From Pseudomonadota bacterium (GTDB taxonomy: Bacteria > Pseudomonadota > Gammaproteobacteria > Burkholderiales > Burkholderiaceae_C): a stretch of 54,422 nucleotides of DNA. The DNA is taken from contig JAKBCY010000003.1 in NCBI GenBank assembly GCA_021807445.1, forward strand, positions 1 to 54,422, in the 5' to 3' direction. Made by a program: the position numbers and the translations under genes. This document shows, one piece after another, positions 25,322 through 35,211 of this stretch (positions are counted from its first letter, which is position 1; the number at the start of each line of letters is the position of its first letter). The notes beneath the pieces are model-generated. The model was not told where the DNA came from and ran no database searches. It saw only the letters and a list, made by a program, of their open reading frames with translations.

Positions 25322-25846
25322 TCCGGCGGGCTGGGCATTGAGTGCACGGTGCGCCTTGCTGCGTGATGCCCTCAAACGCTCGGAATCGCTCCCCACAATG
25401 TCCCCAGAGTGAAAGCGGGCAAAGCTTCGCTCCCTTTATCGGCCATCGCAGCCACTCCGAGCAACACACACAAACTTCAGCGCCGCGTGCCATCTTTGAG
25501 CTTCAGCATTGCTCAGCCTGTGGCCCGCAAAGCGCGACGGATGAGGTGACTGTTGCGAATTCCATCCACGGTTTTGCGGTCAAACATTCCCCGTCCAAAT
25601 GCGCCTGCATCGCCCTTGCCGACGCCTTCGGCCCATCCTCGTTCAGACATCATTCGGCGATCATTCGAGCGGTGGCTCCAGACTAAACCTGACGCGTTTG
25701 GCTACGCCGAACAGCGCTAGAAAAGCTCCTGCGAGCCAGACCAGCCGGCGCAAAGCCAGAACTAGCAGGGCCAATATCCCCGCAGACGCCCTGCCCCTCC
25801 CCACTCACGCATCGTGTCCAGGCCGGACGGCCACCGCAGAGCCGGT
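25322..25846. other. Gene-poor gap between the phaC run and the first ABC exporter
   Basis: About 525 bases between convergent genes. The only item of note is a minus-strand frame 25661-25804 with a GTG start that encodes one strongly hydrophobic helix (ILALLVLALRRLVWLAGAFLALFG), without a good ribosome binding site. No clear terminator hairpin was found. Confidence 0.4.
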
Positions 25847-26956
25847 TCAGGCCATGCGGTGTCGGAAGAGCCATGCGGCAGCGGCCATGCTGGCCAAGCC
25901 AATCAGCGCCAGCGGCGCGTACTGCGGCAATAGCATGTGCACGCTTTCGCCTTGCAGGAACACACCGCGCACGATGACGAGGAAATAGCGCATGGGGTTG
26001 AAATAGGTCAACAGCTGCACCGCTTCGGGCATGTTGGCAATCGGGGTAGCAAATCCTGAAAGAATGACCGACGGCACCAAAAACATGAATACGCCGAGAA
26101 GACCCTGCTGCTGCGTGACAGCCAGAGCGGAAATCATCAACCCGATTCCGATGGCGGCCAGCAAAAAGAAAAACAGTCCCAAAGCCAGTGCAGCGATGCT
26201 GCCGACAAAAGGCACCTTGAACCACAATACGGCCATCAGCGCAATGAAGCTACCCTCCAGTCCACCGATGACGAACCCTGGAACTGCTTTGCCAACCAGA
26301 ATCTCGAACGGCCCCATTGGTGTCACCAACAGTTGATCGAAGGTACCCATCTCGCGCTCCCGCGCAACCGAGAGCCCCGTGACCAGAAGCGTCACCACCA
26401 ATGTAAGCAGCGCAACGATGCCCGGCACGATAAACCAGCGCGACAGAAGGTTTGGGTTAAACCACGCGCGGATGTCGAGCTTCGCCGGCAGTCCCGGTTC
26501 ACCATGCGCGCCAGCCCACTGCTGGTTAAATTCCCAGAGCACGCCGCCGACATCATTGAGGGCCAGCGATGCCGTGTTCGAATCGCGTCCATCAATGATG
26601 ATCTGAAGCTGGGCCTGCTTTCCCGTAAGCAACTCCCGCGTGAAATGCTGCGGTACGTGTAACACGAGAAGCGCCTTCTTGGCGTCGATCAGCTGGGCAA
26701 TCTGCGATTGGCGATTTATCGTAGCAACCTGCTCGAAGGTCCTGGAGCCAGCAAAGCGCGATAGCAACTCGCGTGCTGCGTAGCCCGCGTCCTCGTTATA
26801 GACGGCGTAGGGTATGTGGTTAAGATCAAAGCTCGCGGCGTAGCCGAACACCATCAGCTGAATCAGCGGAGGCACGATGAGAACCGTTCGGCTGGCCGCA
26901 TCGCGTAGCACGGCGAGCAACTCCTTGGCGATCAATGCGAGGATGCGTGCCCACAT
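25847..26956 (-). CDS. ABC-2 type permease (YbhR/YbhS-like), exporter 1
   Basis: A 369-aa permease with one N-terminal helix, a large periplasmic loop (about 40-170) and five C-terminal helices. The motif VAREREMGTFDQLLVTPM is the characteristic amphipathic segment of ABC-2 permeases. It is the last gene of the hlyD-ATPase-permease-permease operon and starts 13 nt after the partner permease. Together the two permeases form the channel of a YbhFSR-type efflux pump for drugs or other hydrophobic compounds. Confidence 0.9.
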   Translation of the reverse strand: MWARILALIAKELLAVLRDAASRTVLIVPPLIQLMVFGYAASFDLNHIPYAVYNEDAGYAARELLSRFAGSRTFEQVATINRQSQIAQLIDAKKALLVLHVPQHFTRELLTGKQAQLQIIIDGRDSNTASLALNDVGGVLWEFNQQWAGAHGEPGLPAKLDIRAWFNPNLLSRWFIVPGIVALLTLVVTLLVTGLSVAREREMGTFDQLLVTPMGPFEILVGKAVPGFVIGGLEGSFIALMAVLWFKVPFVGSIAALALGLFFFLLAAIGIGLMISALAVTQQQGLLGVFMFLVPSVILSGFATPIANMPEAVQLLTYFNPMRYFLVIVRGVFLQGESVHMLLPQYAPLALIGLASMAAAAWLFRHRMA

Positions 26957-26969
26957 GGTTCCCGCCGGC

Positions 26970-28085
26970 TCAGTCCAGGCGCTTGCGCGAATTGCGTCGC
27001 GCGATGCTGAAGAAGATCAGCGCCATTAGTGCCAACGCCGCGCTGTTCGCGAGCACAACCGGCCAGACGTTTCCCGCTAGGAACAACGTCTGCAAAATGG
27101 CCACGTAGTAGCGCGCGGCCACAACGTGGGTGAGAAGCCGCACAACCTCCGGCATTGATCCGATGTCGAAAATGAATCCAGAGAGCAAGAAAGCCGGAAG
27201 AAAGGTCACGATCACCGCAAGCTGCGCAGCGACGAACTGGTTCTTGGCGAGCGTTGAGATCAAAAGGCCCATGCCGAGAGCTACGAGGAGGAAAAGCGCC
27301 GAGCATGCGACCAACAGCCAAAAGCTTCCCACTAGCGGCACCTCGAACAGCCACACCGCCATCGCCACCGACAGCAGCATACCCCCCATACCCAAGACGA
27401 AATAAGGCACGAGCTTGCCAAGCAAGATCTCGCCAATCGTCACTGGACTCGCCATTAGCGCCTCCATGGTGCCGCGCTCCCATTCGCGCGCGATGACCAG
27501 CGCCGTAAGCAACGCGCCAATCAAGGTCATAATCACCGCAATCAGTCCAGGAACGAGAAAGTCTCGACTGCGCACGGCTGGATTGAACCAGATACGGTCG
27601 TTGGCGAGAACCGGGACCGTCAGTGGCCTGCCGGCCGTGTCTGCTTGCCGCTGCAGCCAGTTCTGCCACATACCCTGGAGATAGCCCTCGAGGATGCGCG
27701 CGTTGTTCGCGTTGACCCCATTCACCCAAACTCCCACCAGTGCGCTGCGACCCGACAACAGGCGGCGGCTGAAATCCGCGCGTAGCCACACGATACCGTT
27801 CACGGCACCTTCCATGAGCGCCCGCCGCGCTTCGGTAACGGTGGCGTAACGTCGCGGTGCGAAATAGTCGGACTGCACAAGCCCGCCAACGAAGCTCGCT
27901 GTTTGCGCCGTCGGCTGTTCGACCACCACAGCCAATGGCACCCGGCGGGCGTCCAGCGACACTCCATAGCCAAATAGCAAAAGCAGAAACACCGGAAGCA
28001 CGAAAGCGATGGCAATCGCCGATGGATCGCGCACGATCTGCAAAAATTCCTTGCGGATCAGCCCGCGCAAGCGCAGCCAGTTCAC
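26970..28085 (-). CDS. ABC-2 type permease (YbhS-like), exporter 1
   Basis: Here the true start is a GTG at 28085 whose second and third bases overlap the stop of the ATPase gene (GTGTGA), giving 371 aa; the track's 425-aa version begins inside the ATPase gene. The protein starts VNWLRLRGLIRKEFLQIVRDPSA, with EWERGTMEALMASPV as the ABC-2 motif and RYYVAILQTLFLAGN near the end. Architecture and length match its partner permease and the paralogues at 36803-39077. Confidence 0.9.
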   Translation of the reverse strand: MNWLRLRGLIRKEFLQIVRDPSAIAIAFVLPVFLLLLFGYGVSLDARRVPLAVVVEQPTAQTASFVGGLVQSDYFAPRRYATVTEARRALMEGAVNGIVWLRADFSRRLLSGRSALVGVWVNGVNANNARILEGYLQGMWQNWLQRQADTAGRPLTVPVLANDRIWFNPAVRSRDFLVPGLIAVIMTLIGALLTALVIAREWERGTMEALMASPVTIGEILLGKLVPYFVLGMGGMLLSVAMAVWLFEVPLVGSFWLLVACSALFLLVALGMGLLISTLAKNQFVAAQLAVIVTFLPAFLLSGFIFDIGSMPEVVRLLTHVVAARYYVAILQTLFLAGNVWPVVLANSAALALMALIFFSIARRNSRKRLD

Positions 28086-29914
28086 ACGGCCCTCCGGATC
28101 TGCGCCTCGTGCGACTGAATGAGATCGATGAAAGCATCTTCCATGCTGGGGTTGGGAAGACGTGCGCTGCGAACCCGCGCTCGAATCTCTTGTGGCGAGC
28201 CAAAAGCCATGATCTCGCCCAGGGACATCAAAACGAGGTTGTCGCAATACTCGGCCTCGTCCATGAAGTGCGTCGTGACCATCACCGTGACCCCGGACTC
28301 GGCCAGATGGTTGATCCGCTGCCAGAACTCACGCCGAGCCAGCGGATCCACTCCAGAGGTAGGTTCGTCGAGAAACAGGATTGAAGGCTCATGCATAAGC
28401 GCGCAAGCGAGCGCCAATCGTTGCTTGAAACCGAGCGCTAACTCAGCGGTACCGGCATCCAGAAATCCCCCCAAGTCGAACTCGCGTTGTGCCCACACCA
28501 AGCGGGCTTTGCGCCGCGCGCCTCGCAAGCCGTAGGCGGAGGCGAAAAATTTCAAGTTTTGCGCCACACTCAGATTGCCATACAGCGCGAATTTCTGCGC
28601 GACGTATCCGATCCGTGCCCGAGCTGCGCTACGCGCCGTATGCAAATCCAGACCCGCCACGCGTAAGGTGCCAGAGCTAGCCGGCAGCAGGCCGCACAGC
28701 ATGCGAAATGTCGTGCTCTTGCCAGCGCCATTCGCGCCCAGCAGGCCAAAGACCTCGCCGCGCGCCACACTGAAGCTGATCCCCTTGACAGCTTCGTAGC
28801 TGCCGAAATGGCGGCGCAACTCATGTACCTCGATCACCGTGTCGGCAGCCGGCGCAGACACGGTAGCGGACCCTGCGGACGTGCCCGCAGTAGACGACGG
28901 CGCTAGGGCATCGCCCGTGCGTGCACTCATCGCGGCGGTCGGATTTGAACCAGGATTCGGCAGCGCCGCATCGGCGTTCTCCGCTGGTGCCGAACGCAGC
29001 AGGCTGACGAAAGCATCCTCGAAGCGCGGTGCCACTAGGTGCCAGTCTTCGCCAGCTTGCATGTGCGCTTGCGCGTCACACAGGACCACGCGTACACCGT
29101 CTGCCTGCACCAGGGCATCAATCACGCCTTGGCGCGCAACAAGCCGTGCCTGCAAGGCACGCCGCCGCAACGCGGAATGCTTTACGAGATAACAGCGCCC
29201 ATTTAACTGCGCGCCGAACGCGGCTGGAGCTTGCTGCGCGAGCAAACGCCCTTGGTGTAGAAGCACGATGTCGTCACACAACTCGGCTTCGTCGAGATAC
29301 GCCGTGCTGACCAGAACGCTCACCTGCTGCGCACGCATGGTCTTGATGATGCTCCAGAGTTCCCGCCTCGAAATTGGATCGACACCGACGGTCGGTTCGT
29401 CCAGGATTAAAAACTTAGGCACGCGTAACAAGGCGCAGGCCAGCCCCAATTTTTGCTTCATGCCGCCAGACAATGCGCTCGCCCGGCGCGTGCCAAAGGG
29501 CCCAAGTGCTGTCATGCGCAGCAATTCCTCGAAGCGCGCCGCGCGCTGGGTACCGTCGAGCCCTTGCAAGTCAGCGTATAGGTTCAGGTTTTCTTGCACA
29601 GTCAGATCTTCATATAGGCCAAAGCGTTGCGGCATGTAGCCGATGGCCTCCTGAATGGCTGCGGAATCTTCGCGCGTGTCATGCCCGAGCATGCGCACCG
29701 TGCCCTCCTCTGGCAACAAAAGCCCGGCAGCCAAGCGCATCAGGGTGGTCTTTCCCGCACCGTCCGGACCCAGCAGCCCGGTGATACGCGCCGGCTGCAC
29801 CGTGATGCTCAATCCGTCGAGCGCTTCGACGACGCGCCTTCCTTGACGAAATCGCTTGTGCACACCATCAAGCTCCAGCGCAGGTGCAGCCATGGCTTCA
29901 ACCCCTGCAGACAT
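28082..29914 (-). CDS. Fused double ABC ATPase (YbhF-like), exporter 1
   Basis: A 610-aa protein with two nucleotide-binding domains. Domain 1 (about 10-310) has GPDGAGKTT, LSGGMKQ and ILDEPTVGVDP. An Ala/Pro/Ser-rich linker (about 310-355) follows. Domain 2 (about 358-610) has GANGAGKST, the altered signature LALGFKQR and FLDEPTSGVDP. The altered signature is usual in YbhF-type second domains. A second start at 29893 is possible and would avoid the 17-nt overlap with the hlyD gene. It powers exporter 1. Confidence 0.93.
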   Translation of the reverse strand: MSAGVEAMAAPALELDGVHKRFRQGRRVVEALDGLSITVQPARITGLLGPDGAGKTTLMRLAAGLLLPEEGTVRMLGHDTREDSAAIQEAIGYMPQRFGLYEDLTVQENLNLYADLQGLDGTQRAARFEELLRMTALGPFGTRRASALSGGMKQKLGLACALLRVPKFLILDEPTVGVDPISRRELWSIIKTMRAQQVSVLVSTAYLDEAELCDDIVLLHQGRLLAQQAPAAFGAQLNGRCYLVKHSALRRRALQARLVARQGVIDALVQADGVRVVLCDAQAHMQAGEDWHLVAPRFEDAFVSLLRSAPAENADAALPNPGSNPTAAMSARTGDALAPSSTAGTSAGSATVSAPAADTVIEVHELRRHFGSYEAVKGISFSVARGEVFGLLGANGAGKSTTFRMLCGLLPASSGTLRVAGLDLHTARSAARARIGYVAQKFALYGNLSVAQNLKFFASAYGLRGARRKARLVWAQREFDLGGFLDAGTAELALGFKQRLALACALMHEPSILFLDEPTSGVDPLARREFWQRINHLAESGVTVMVTTHFMDEAEYCDNLVLMSLGEIMAFGSPQEIRARVRSARLPNPSMEDAFIDLIQSHEAQIRRAV

Positions 29915-30932
29915 CGCTGGGCATCGTCCGTGGGGAATTGTTCAAAAGCGGAACCTGCACAGTCACCGGCATGCCTAGGCGCAGCTTGCCTTCGGGGTTG
30001 CACGCGTACACCCGTACGCGATAGACCAACTCTGTGCGCAAATCGGTCGTCTGCACTGACTTGGGCGTGAACTCGGCGGTGGGCGAGATAAAACCAATCC
30101 ATCCGACGAAGCGCTGGCCGGGAAAGCTGTCACTTTCAATCTCAGCACGCATACCTGGCGCCACGCGTCCGAGGTCGCGCTCGCTCACGTAAGCACGAGC
30201 CCATACCGGATTGTCGAGCGCAATCGTCATCACCGGGGTTTGGGGCGCCGCCATGTCCCCGACTTCAAGAATGCGGTTCTCGACCACACCTTCGTCGGGC
30301 GCGATGAGTGCAGCGTCGGTCAGCTCTCGCTGTGCCAGCGCCACCGCCGCCTTGTCAGCGTGCACTTGAGCCCGAGCCGCGGCGATATCCTCCTTGCGCG
30401 GGCCTTGCACAGCGAGGCTCAAGGCCTGCCGTGCGCGCTGCAACTGAGCTTGGGACGTCTTCAAAATTTGAGCGGCGTTATCCAAGCTTTGCTTGGGCAG
30501 AAAATTCGCCTCAACGAGCGTCTGTTGCCGCGCATACGTAATCTGCGCGTTTTCAGCGGCGGCTTCGGCAACTTCTACCCCGGCCTTTGCCTCGGCGATT
30601 TCCTGCGGCCGGCTTCCGGCGCGCAAACGCGCAAGCACGCTTTCCTGCGCAATCAGTGACGCCTCCGCGCGCGCCGCGGCGTCTTGAAATCGCAGCGACT
30701 CCAGCTTGGCAACCACTTGGCCCTTGTGCACATGGTCGCCCTCCTGAACGAGAAGCCGTTGGATGCGACCCGCGTCGTTGAAGGCAAGCTGTACCTGCCG
30801 GATATCAATGTTGCCATAAAGCGTAACCGCGCCTGAGGCCCCCTTCGGTCGCGTCAAATACCATGCCGCTCCGGCAACTGCTATGACGACGATGAAAACA
30901 ACAAGCAGGGCGAGGCGCTTTCTTTTGGGCAT
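29898..30932 (-). CDS. HlyD-family membrane fusion protein (YbhG-like), exporter 1
   Basis: A 344-aa periplasmic adaptor. It has an N-terminal anchor (RLALLVVFIVVIAVAGAAWYL), a biotinyl-lipoyl half (NIDIRQVQLAFNDAGRI, GDHVHKGQVVAKLES), a long coiled-coil hairpin (about 85-210) and a beta-barrel (DNPVWARAYVSERDLGRVAPGM). It joins the inner-membrane pump to an outer-membrane TolC. It is the first gene of the exporter 1 operon and diverges from a tolC-type gene across 244 bases, which matches that job. Confidence 0.93.
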   Translation of the reverse strand: MPKRKRLALLVVFIVVIAVAGAAWYLTRPKGASGAVTLYGNIDIRQVQLAFNDAGRIQRLLVQEGDHVHKGQVVAKLESLRFQDAAARAEASLIAQESVLARLRAGSRPQEIAEAKAGVEVAEAAAENAQITYARQQTLVEANFLPKQSLDNAAQILKTSQAQLQRARQALSLAVQGPRKEDIAAARAQVHADKAAVALAQRELTDAALIAPDEGVVENRILEVGDMAAPQTPVMTIALDNPVWARAYVSERDLGRVAPGMRAEIESDSFPGQRFVGWIGFISPTAEFTPKSVQTTDLRTELVYRVRVYACNPEGKLRLGMPVTVQVPLLNNSPRTMPSDVCRG

Positions 30933-31176
30933 GATGGCGACATGGGGCGCGGCATGGAGCCTAGGGACGTATTGTCGCCTCGATACGACGCTTGCACTTG
31001 ATGAAGCGCAAACAAGCGCACCGAACCGAAGCTAGCATGGACTCCATCATCCAAATAGATGGGTTCTCAAGCCGGCCACGTGCGCGCGAGCAGTGCCTCC
31101 CGAAATGCCCCACCCATTCTTATCCATTTCCTTGCAATTTGCCGCCAATGCTTACATGCAAGGCCAGTGCAGAGCG

Positions 31177-32550
31177 ATGCGCGCCGCTCGCCGCCACGCG
31201 CTGCCAGCGGCAATTTTTCTGGGGATTGCGGCTTTCGGCGGGTGCGATGCGGCGCAATCCGAGACGCTAGCAAACGTGTTTGCCGAGGCCCAGCAGCACA
31301 ACCCGACCCTGCGGGCTTCCCGAGCCAACTATGACGCCGCACTCGCCCGTGTACCGCTGGCGAGATCACGTCTGTTACCACAGATTGCTGCAGGGGCGAG
31401 CCTCAGCGATAACGCCCAAAGCGACAGCGAGAACCCACTTTTGCAAAAATTCGGCTTTCCCACGAATTGGGATTACATCGCGCGCGATGCGAACCTTACG
31501 GCCACTCAGGCGCTGTACGACCCGGGGGATCGCATCAGCGTGAAGCAAGCCGAGCTCGATGCCGGCGTCGCCTACATACAGTGGACACAAAGCAACCAGA
31601 ATCTCCTCGTCCAAGTAACGTCGGCGTATTTTGACGTCTTGGCTGCTCAGGACACCCTGCGCTCGCTGCGCGAGCAGAGTAAAGCCATCGCCGAGCAACT
31701 TGAGGCGGCGAAACGCAATTTCGCCGCCGGGAATGGGACCATCGTCGACGTACGCGATGCGCAGGCTCGCAACGACCTCACGGCAGCACGGCTCATCGCG
31801 GCACAAAACCAGATCGAGCTCGCGCGCTCGGCGCTCGAACAACTCGCTGGCAGAACACATGGAACGTTGGCTGGGCTCACGCCAGGCATTCAACTGCCTG
31901 CCCTTTCCGGAACGGTTCAGACATGGGTAAAAAAGGCAGAGCAGAAGAATCTTGGGGTGGAGCAGGCCCGCATGGCATTGGACGTGGCTCGCCTGGAAAA
32001 CCACAAGGCTAGCGCAGCAAACTTGCCAACGGTGAATGCTTATGCACGTCTGGATCACGCCAGCACCAGCGGCGGCAGCACCCTGTTTCCCTTCGGGAAC
32101 CGCGCTGACGTTGCCTCGCTCGGCGTGCAAGTCCGGATTCCTATTTTCGCCGGTTATGCCGTGCAAAGCCATGTGCAGGAAACGGCTCATTTGCTGGACA
32201 AAGCACAAGCCAACCTCGATAGCGCTCGCCTCGCCGCAGCGCAGCGCGCGCGCGCCGCGTACTTTAGCCTAGAAACGGGGCGCGCACAGGTCAAGGCCTT
32301 GGAGGCGGCAATCGCATCGAGCCAGAGCGCGCTGCGGGCGAATGAAACAGGCTACAAGGTCGGCGTGCGGGTGAACATCGACGTGCTCAACGCTCTATCC
32401 CAATTGTTCGAAACACAGCGCCAGGCAGACAAGGCGCGCTATGACGTACTGGTGAACGAGCTCAGACTCAAGGACGTCGCCGGCCAACTGGGTCTTGGCG
32501 ACTTGGACGCCGTGAACGCACTGCTGCGATCCTCGCCGCCACGCCAATAG
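31177..32550 (+). CDS. TolC-family outer membrane efflux protein
   Basis: A 457-aa protein from the ATG at 31177, which opens directly with a signal peptide (MRAARRHALPAAIFLGIAAFGG, cleavage probably near CDAAQSE). The mature part has the two repeated long coiled-coil/beta units of TolC (TLANVFAEAQQHNPTLRASRANYDAAL, AYFDVLAAQDTLRSLREQSKAIAEQLEAAKRNF, and the second set near 1960-2400 of the gene). The track start at 31093 would place the signal peptide inside the protein. It is divergent from exporter 1 and probably serves exporter 1, perhaps also exporter 2, which has no TolC of its own. Confidence 0.9.
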   Translation: MRAARRHALPAAIFLGIAAFGGCDAAQSETLANVFAEAQQHNPTLRASRANYDAALARVPLARSRLLPQIAAGASLSDNAQSDSENPLLQKFGFPTNWDYIARDANLTATQALYDPGDRISVKQAELDAGVAYIQWTQSNQNLLVQVTSAYFDVLAAQDTLRSLREQSKAIAEQLEAAKRNFAAGNGTIVDVRDAQARNDLTAARLIAAQNQIELARSALEQLAGRTHGTLAGLTPGIQLPALSGTVQTWVKKAEQKNLGVEQARMALDVARLENHKASAANLPTVNAYARLDHASTSGGSTLFPFGNRADVASLGVQVRIPIFAGYAVQSHVQETAHLLDKAQANLDSARLAAAQRARAAYFSLETGRAQVKALEAAIASSQSALRANETGYKVGVRVNIDVLNALSQLFETQRQADKARYDVLVNELRLKDVAGQLGLGDLDAVNALLRSSPPRQ

Positions 32551-32592
32551 CGTCGGCTTGCGGCACAAGCTGAAATTTTTGCCACGCGATTG

Positions 32593-32714
32593 CGTCGTAG
32601 GCTTCCCTGTCAAGCGGCTGAATTCCAGTTTAAACCTGTCTGAAATCCGGTCCGACCTCAAGAAGCGGAAGTCTCTATTTTTAACCTGTCTCCCGTTTGG
32701 GGAAGCCTACGGCG
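32593..32714. repeat. Inverted-repeat element (MITE-like)
   Basis: CGTCGTAGGCTTCCC at 32593-32607 is matched by GGGGAAGCCTACGGCG at 32699-32714 in inverted orientation, with about 13 bases in common. Between them AACCTGTCT occurs twice as a direct repeat, 50 bases apart. No ORF is present. It may be a small non-autonomous element or a large stem-loop. Confidence 0.4.
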
Positions 32715-33012
32715 TGACTCATCACACGTGACATCAAGGTCTGCAGCAATCGGTACGCCCTCGGTTTGTGACCACCCAAACGCACGTCTCTCCAATGAGA
32801 ATCACTCCGCCTACCCCGGCGTTGGAGTTTCACCGTGCCCTGGGCAGCGTGGCACGACTGTGGCAGGCCCATAGCTCTCTGTTCGAGACCCAGCCCTATC
32901 AATCTAAAGGTGCAGCTTGCCGTCCGACGTCACCCTTGCGAGACGCCGTCCGTGAACATGGAATACCCACGCTATGTGAAATGCCTACACACGTGCCCCG
33001 ATCGCATTTGTT

Positions 33013-33459
33013 TCAGGCAACAGGTACCTCGCCCGGGTGCACGATTAGCACCGGCACCTTGCTGAGTCGAGCGACACCTTCAGCAACGCTGCCGAGCATT
33101 AGGTGTCGTACGCCGCTGCGTCCGTGGCTCCCAACAACGATCAGTTCGGCGCCCCATCGATTGGCTTCGGTCACGATGGCGTCGGCCACATGCGGAGTTT
33201 TTGCGCTGGTCTCGACGATTGCGGTGCTCACGTCCAGCCCCCACTGAGAGGCTTGATTCATCCAATCATCGAGTGTCAGGCGCGCATCATCGTTCACGAC
33301 TTCCGCGACCGTCGGCGCGCCTCCGACGAAGCCGTTGAAGTCGATCACGGTAATCAAACGCAGAGCCGCCTTGCGAACCCGCGCTATAGCGATGGCGTGC
33401 TCCGCAGCAGTTTGTGCGGTAGCGCTGGTATCGAGAGGAACGAGAATTTTTTTGTACAT
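33013..33459 (-). CDS. Universal stress protein UspA family
   Basis: A 148-aa protein starting MYKKILVPLDTSATAQTAAEHA. The ATP-binding pattern G-2X-G-9X-GS is met by GSHGRSGVRHLMLGSVAEGV. The start at 33459 follows the family; the track adds 15 residues. Proteins of this kind are induced by growth arrest and, in several proteobacteria, by oxygen limitation. An FNR-like half-site stands about 70 bases upstream. Confidence 0.92.
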   Translation of the reverse strand: MYKKILVPLDTSATAQTAAEHAIAIARVRKAALRLITVIDFNGFVGGAPTVAEVVNDDARLTLDDWMNQASQWGLDVSTAIVETSAKTPHVADAIVTEANRWGAELIVVGSHGRSGVRHLMLGSVAEGVARLSKVPVLIVHPGEVPVA

Positions 33460-33521
33460 GACTTTGAAGATTGATCCCCTGATTTGGTCCCTGGCATAAA
33501 GCAAAAACCATAAACGTGCAA

Positions 33522-33535
33522 TCCATGCAGATCAA
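33522..33535 (-). promoter_or_regulatory. Degenerate FNR-like box upstream of the universal stress gene
   Basis: On the minus strand TTGATCTGCATGGA has a perfect left half (TTGAT) and the spacer CTGC also seen at two other boxes in this window, but a poor right half. A -10-like TTTATG lies at 33500-33495, roughly where a class II promoter would have it. Confidence 0.35.
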
Positions 33536-34208
33536 CAAGCGCTATGTCTCGCAGGGGCAAGCCACGATTCAGCGCTTTTGCCGTCGCCTTTGCGAGCCCG
33601 AGTGCAAAGTGCACCGTCGGCACCGGGCCAAGACCAAAAGATCTGGGCCCACACCCCTCTCGCCGCAACGCGCCGAGGTGCTATCTGCTTTAGACCCTGC
33701 TCTTCTGCGCAAGCGTGGTCCGCGCCGAGCATTGCACGGACCTTTGTGTTCAACACCGGCTCATTGTCGAAAGTTTTGCTGTCTTGCCGTCCTTGCGAAA
33801 AGCGGATTTAGCTGTCGTCTGCGATTTGGCTGTGGTGTCACGTCCGTTATGCGCATCTCTGGGAAAGTCCTCATTCACCTTAGCCCTTTTTTCGATCCGC
33901 GCGATATCTGCATCGAACAAACCGGCAGCCCGAGCTGCAGCGAACCGCCTTTGCGACCTCAGGGGCCGTGCATCCTGCTCCTTGTCGGCGATGCCAGACG
34001 TGGACTAGAGGTCTTGAGCGTGGCAGCCTGACTGCCGATCGCAAAGCGCCTTATCCAGGCTGTCTAACAACATGCTATCGGGTACGGTACCGTCACCCAT
34101 GCGCAAGCCCCAACGGCCATTGATAGCGGATCAGATGCCGTATTGATTCTCCAATCCGATAGCCACGGCTGGCGGAAGCGGCGGCACTCCATCCCACCGA
34201 AATCATGC
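33536..34208. other. Gene-free stretch between the Usp promoter and phaB
   Basis: About 670 bases. The plus-strand ORFs of 171 and 97 aa and the minus-strand ones overlap and have no family features. I see no RNA gene. The inverted word pair CGGTACCG near 34085 is short and probably chance. Confidence 0.4.
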
Positions 34209-34934
34209 TTAGATCATGAACTGTCCTCCATTGATCGATAGTGTGGACCCCGTGATAAAGCCCGATTGCGCGTCGATAAGAAAAGCCACGACGTGTGCAA
34301 TCTCCTCGGGCTGTGCCAGTCTCCCCACTGGAATCTGCGCCACGATGCCCTCCAGAACCTTCGGATCGACTGCAGCCACCATGTCGGTCGCGGTATAGCC
34401 GGGAGCCACCGCGTTGACTGTTATGCCCTTGCGCGCAGACTCAAGCGCTAGGGCCTTGGTGAATCCGATCACTCCAGCCTTGGCAGCCGAATAATTGGTT
34501 TGGCCGAATTGCCCTTTCTGACCGTTGATCGATGTGATGTTGACAATGCGTCCCCAGCCGCGAGCACGCATCCCCTCAATCACAGCGTGGCACATGTTGA
34601 AACAGGCATCGAGATCGGCGTCAATCACTTCGCGCCACTGCTCAAGGCTCATCTTGTGCAAGCTTGCATCCCGGGTAATGCCCGCGTTGTTGACCAATAT
34701 GTCGATAGGCATCGCGAAAGCGGCTTCGACCATCCGCGCCCCCGCCTGACACGCATCGTAGTCAGCTCCATCCCACTTGTAGGCAGGAACGCCTGTTCGC
34801 TCCTGAAAGGCTCGGGCGGCCGCCTCGTTACCCAAATAGGTCACGGCAACGCGATAGCCGTCATTTTGCAGACGAGTGGCAATGGCCGCGCCGATTCCGC
34901 GCGTGCCACCTGTGATGAGTGCAAGCTTGTTCAT
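34209..34934 (-). CDS. phaB: Acetoacetyl-CoA reductase (SDR family)
   Basis: A 241-aa NADPH-dependent reductase giving (R)-3-hydroxybutyryl-CoA for PhaC. Motifs are TGGTRGIGAA (cofactor), NNAGITRD and the catalytic Ser-Tyr-Lys in ITSINGQKGQFGQTNYSAAKAG, a sequence block typical of PhaB rather than FabG. Start at 34934 is set by GGGAGG just upstream (GGGAGGATCATG); the track adds 21 residues. It is separate from phaC in this window but close to a phasin gene, so the PHB genes are spread over the island. It consumes NADPH and so can act as an electron sink. Confidence 0.92.
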   Translation of the reverse strand: MNKLALITGGTRGIGAAIATRLQNDGYRVAVTYLGNEAAARAFQERTGVPAYKWDGADYDACQAGARMVEAAFAMPIDILVNNAGITRDASLHKMSLEQWREVIDADLDACFNMCHAVIEGMRARGWGRIVNITSINGQKGQFGQTNYSAAKAGVIGFTKALALESARKGITVNAVAPGYTATDMVAAVDPKVLEGIVAQIPVGRLAQPEEIAHVVAFLIDAQSGFITGSTLSINGGQFMI

Positions 34935-35211
34935 GATCCTCCCGACAATGATGGCGGCGCACCGTATTAATCTATATAACCCAATGACTCTGAACACAAG
35001 GGCGTGTTAGGCCTTTGATGACTGTACATGCTGGCAGGCTCTCAAGGACTTCGCCGCCGCATGCCACGCGGACCCTTCTCAACATCCGGGCCGCGTCGTC
35101 TTTTCCCTGCTCAACGCAGACTGCAGCCTAGCCATTCACGATTTCTGTTGCCAATCCTCAAAAAACTCAGCACCAAAATCGAAAACATCATGAAACTCTG
35201 CGACGACTTGA

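Noticed and set aside
30998-31011. TTGATGAAGCGCAA between hlyD and tolC as an FNR box
   Set aside because: The right half CGCAA has two mismatches and no -10 stands at a suitable distance.
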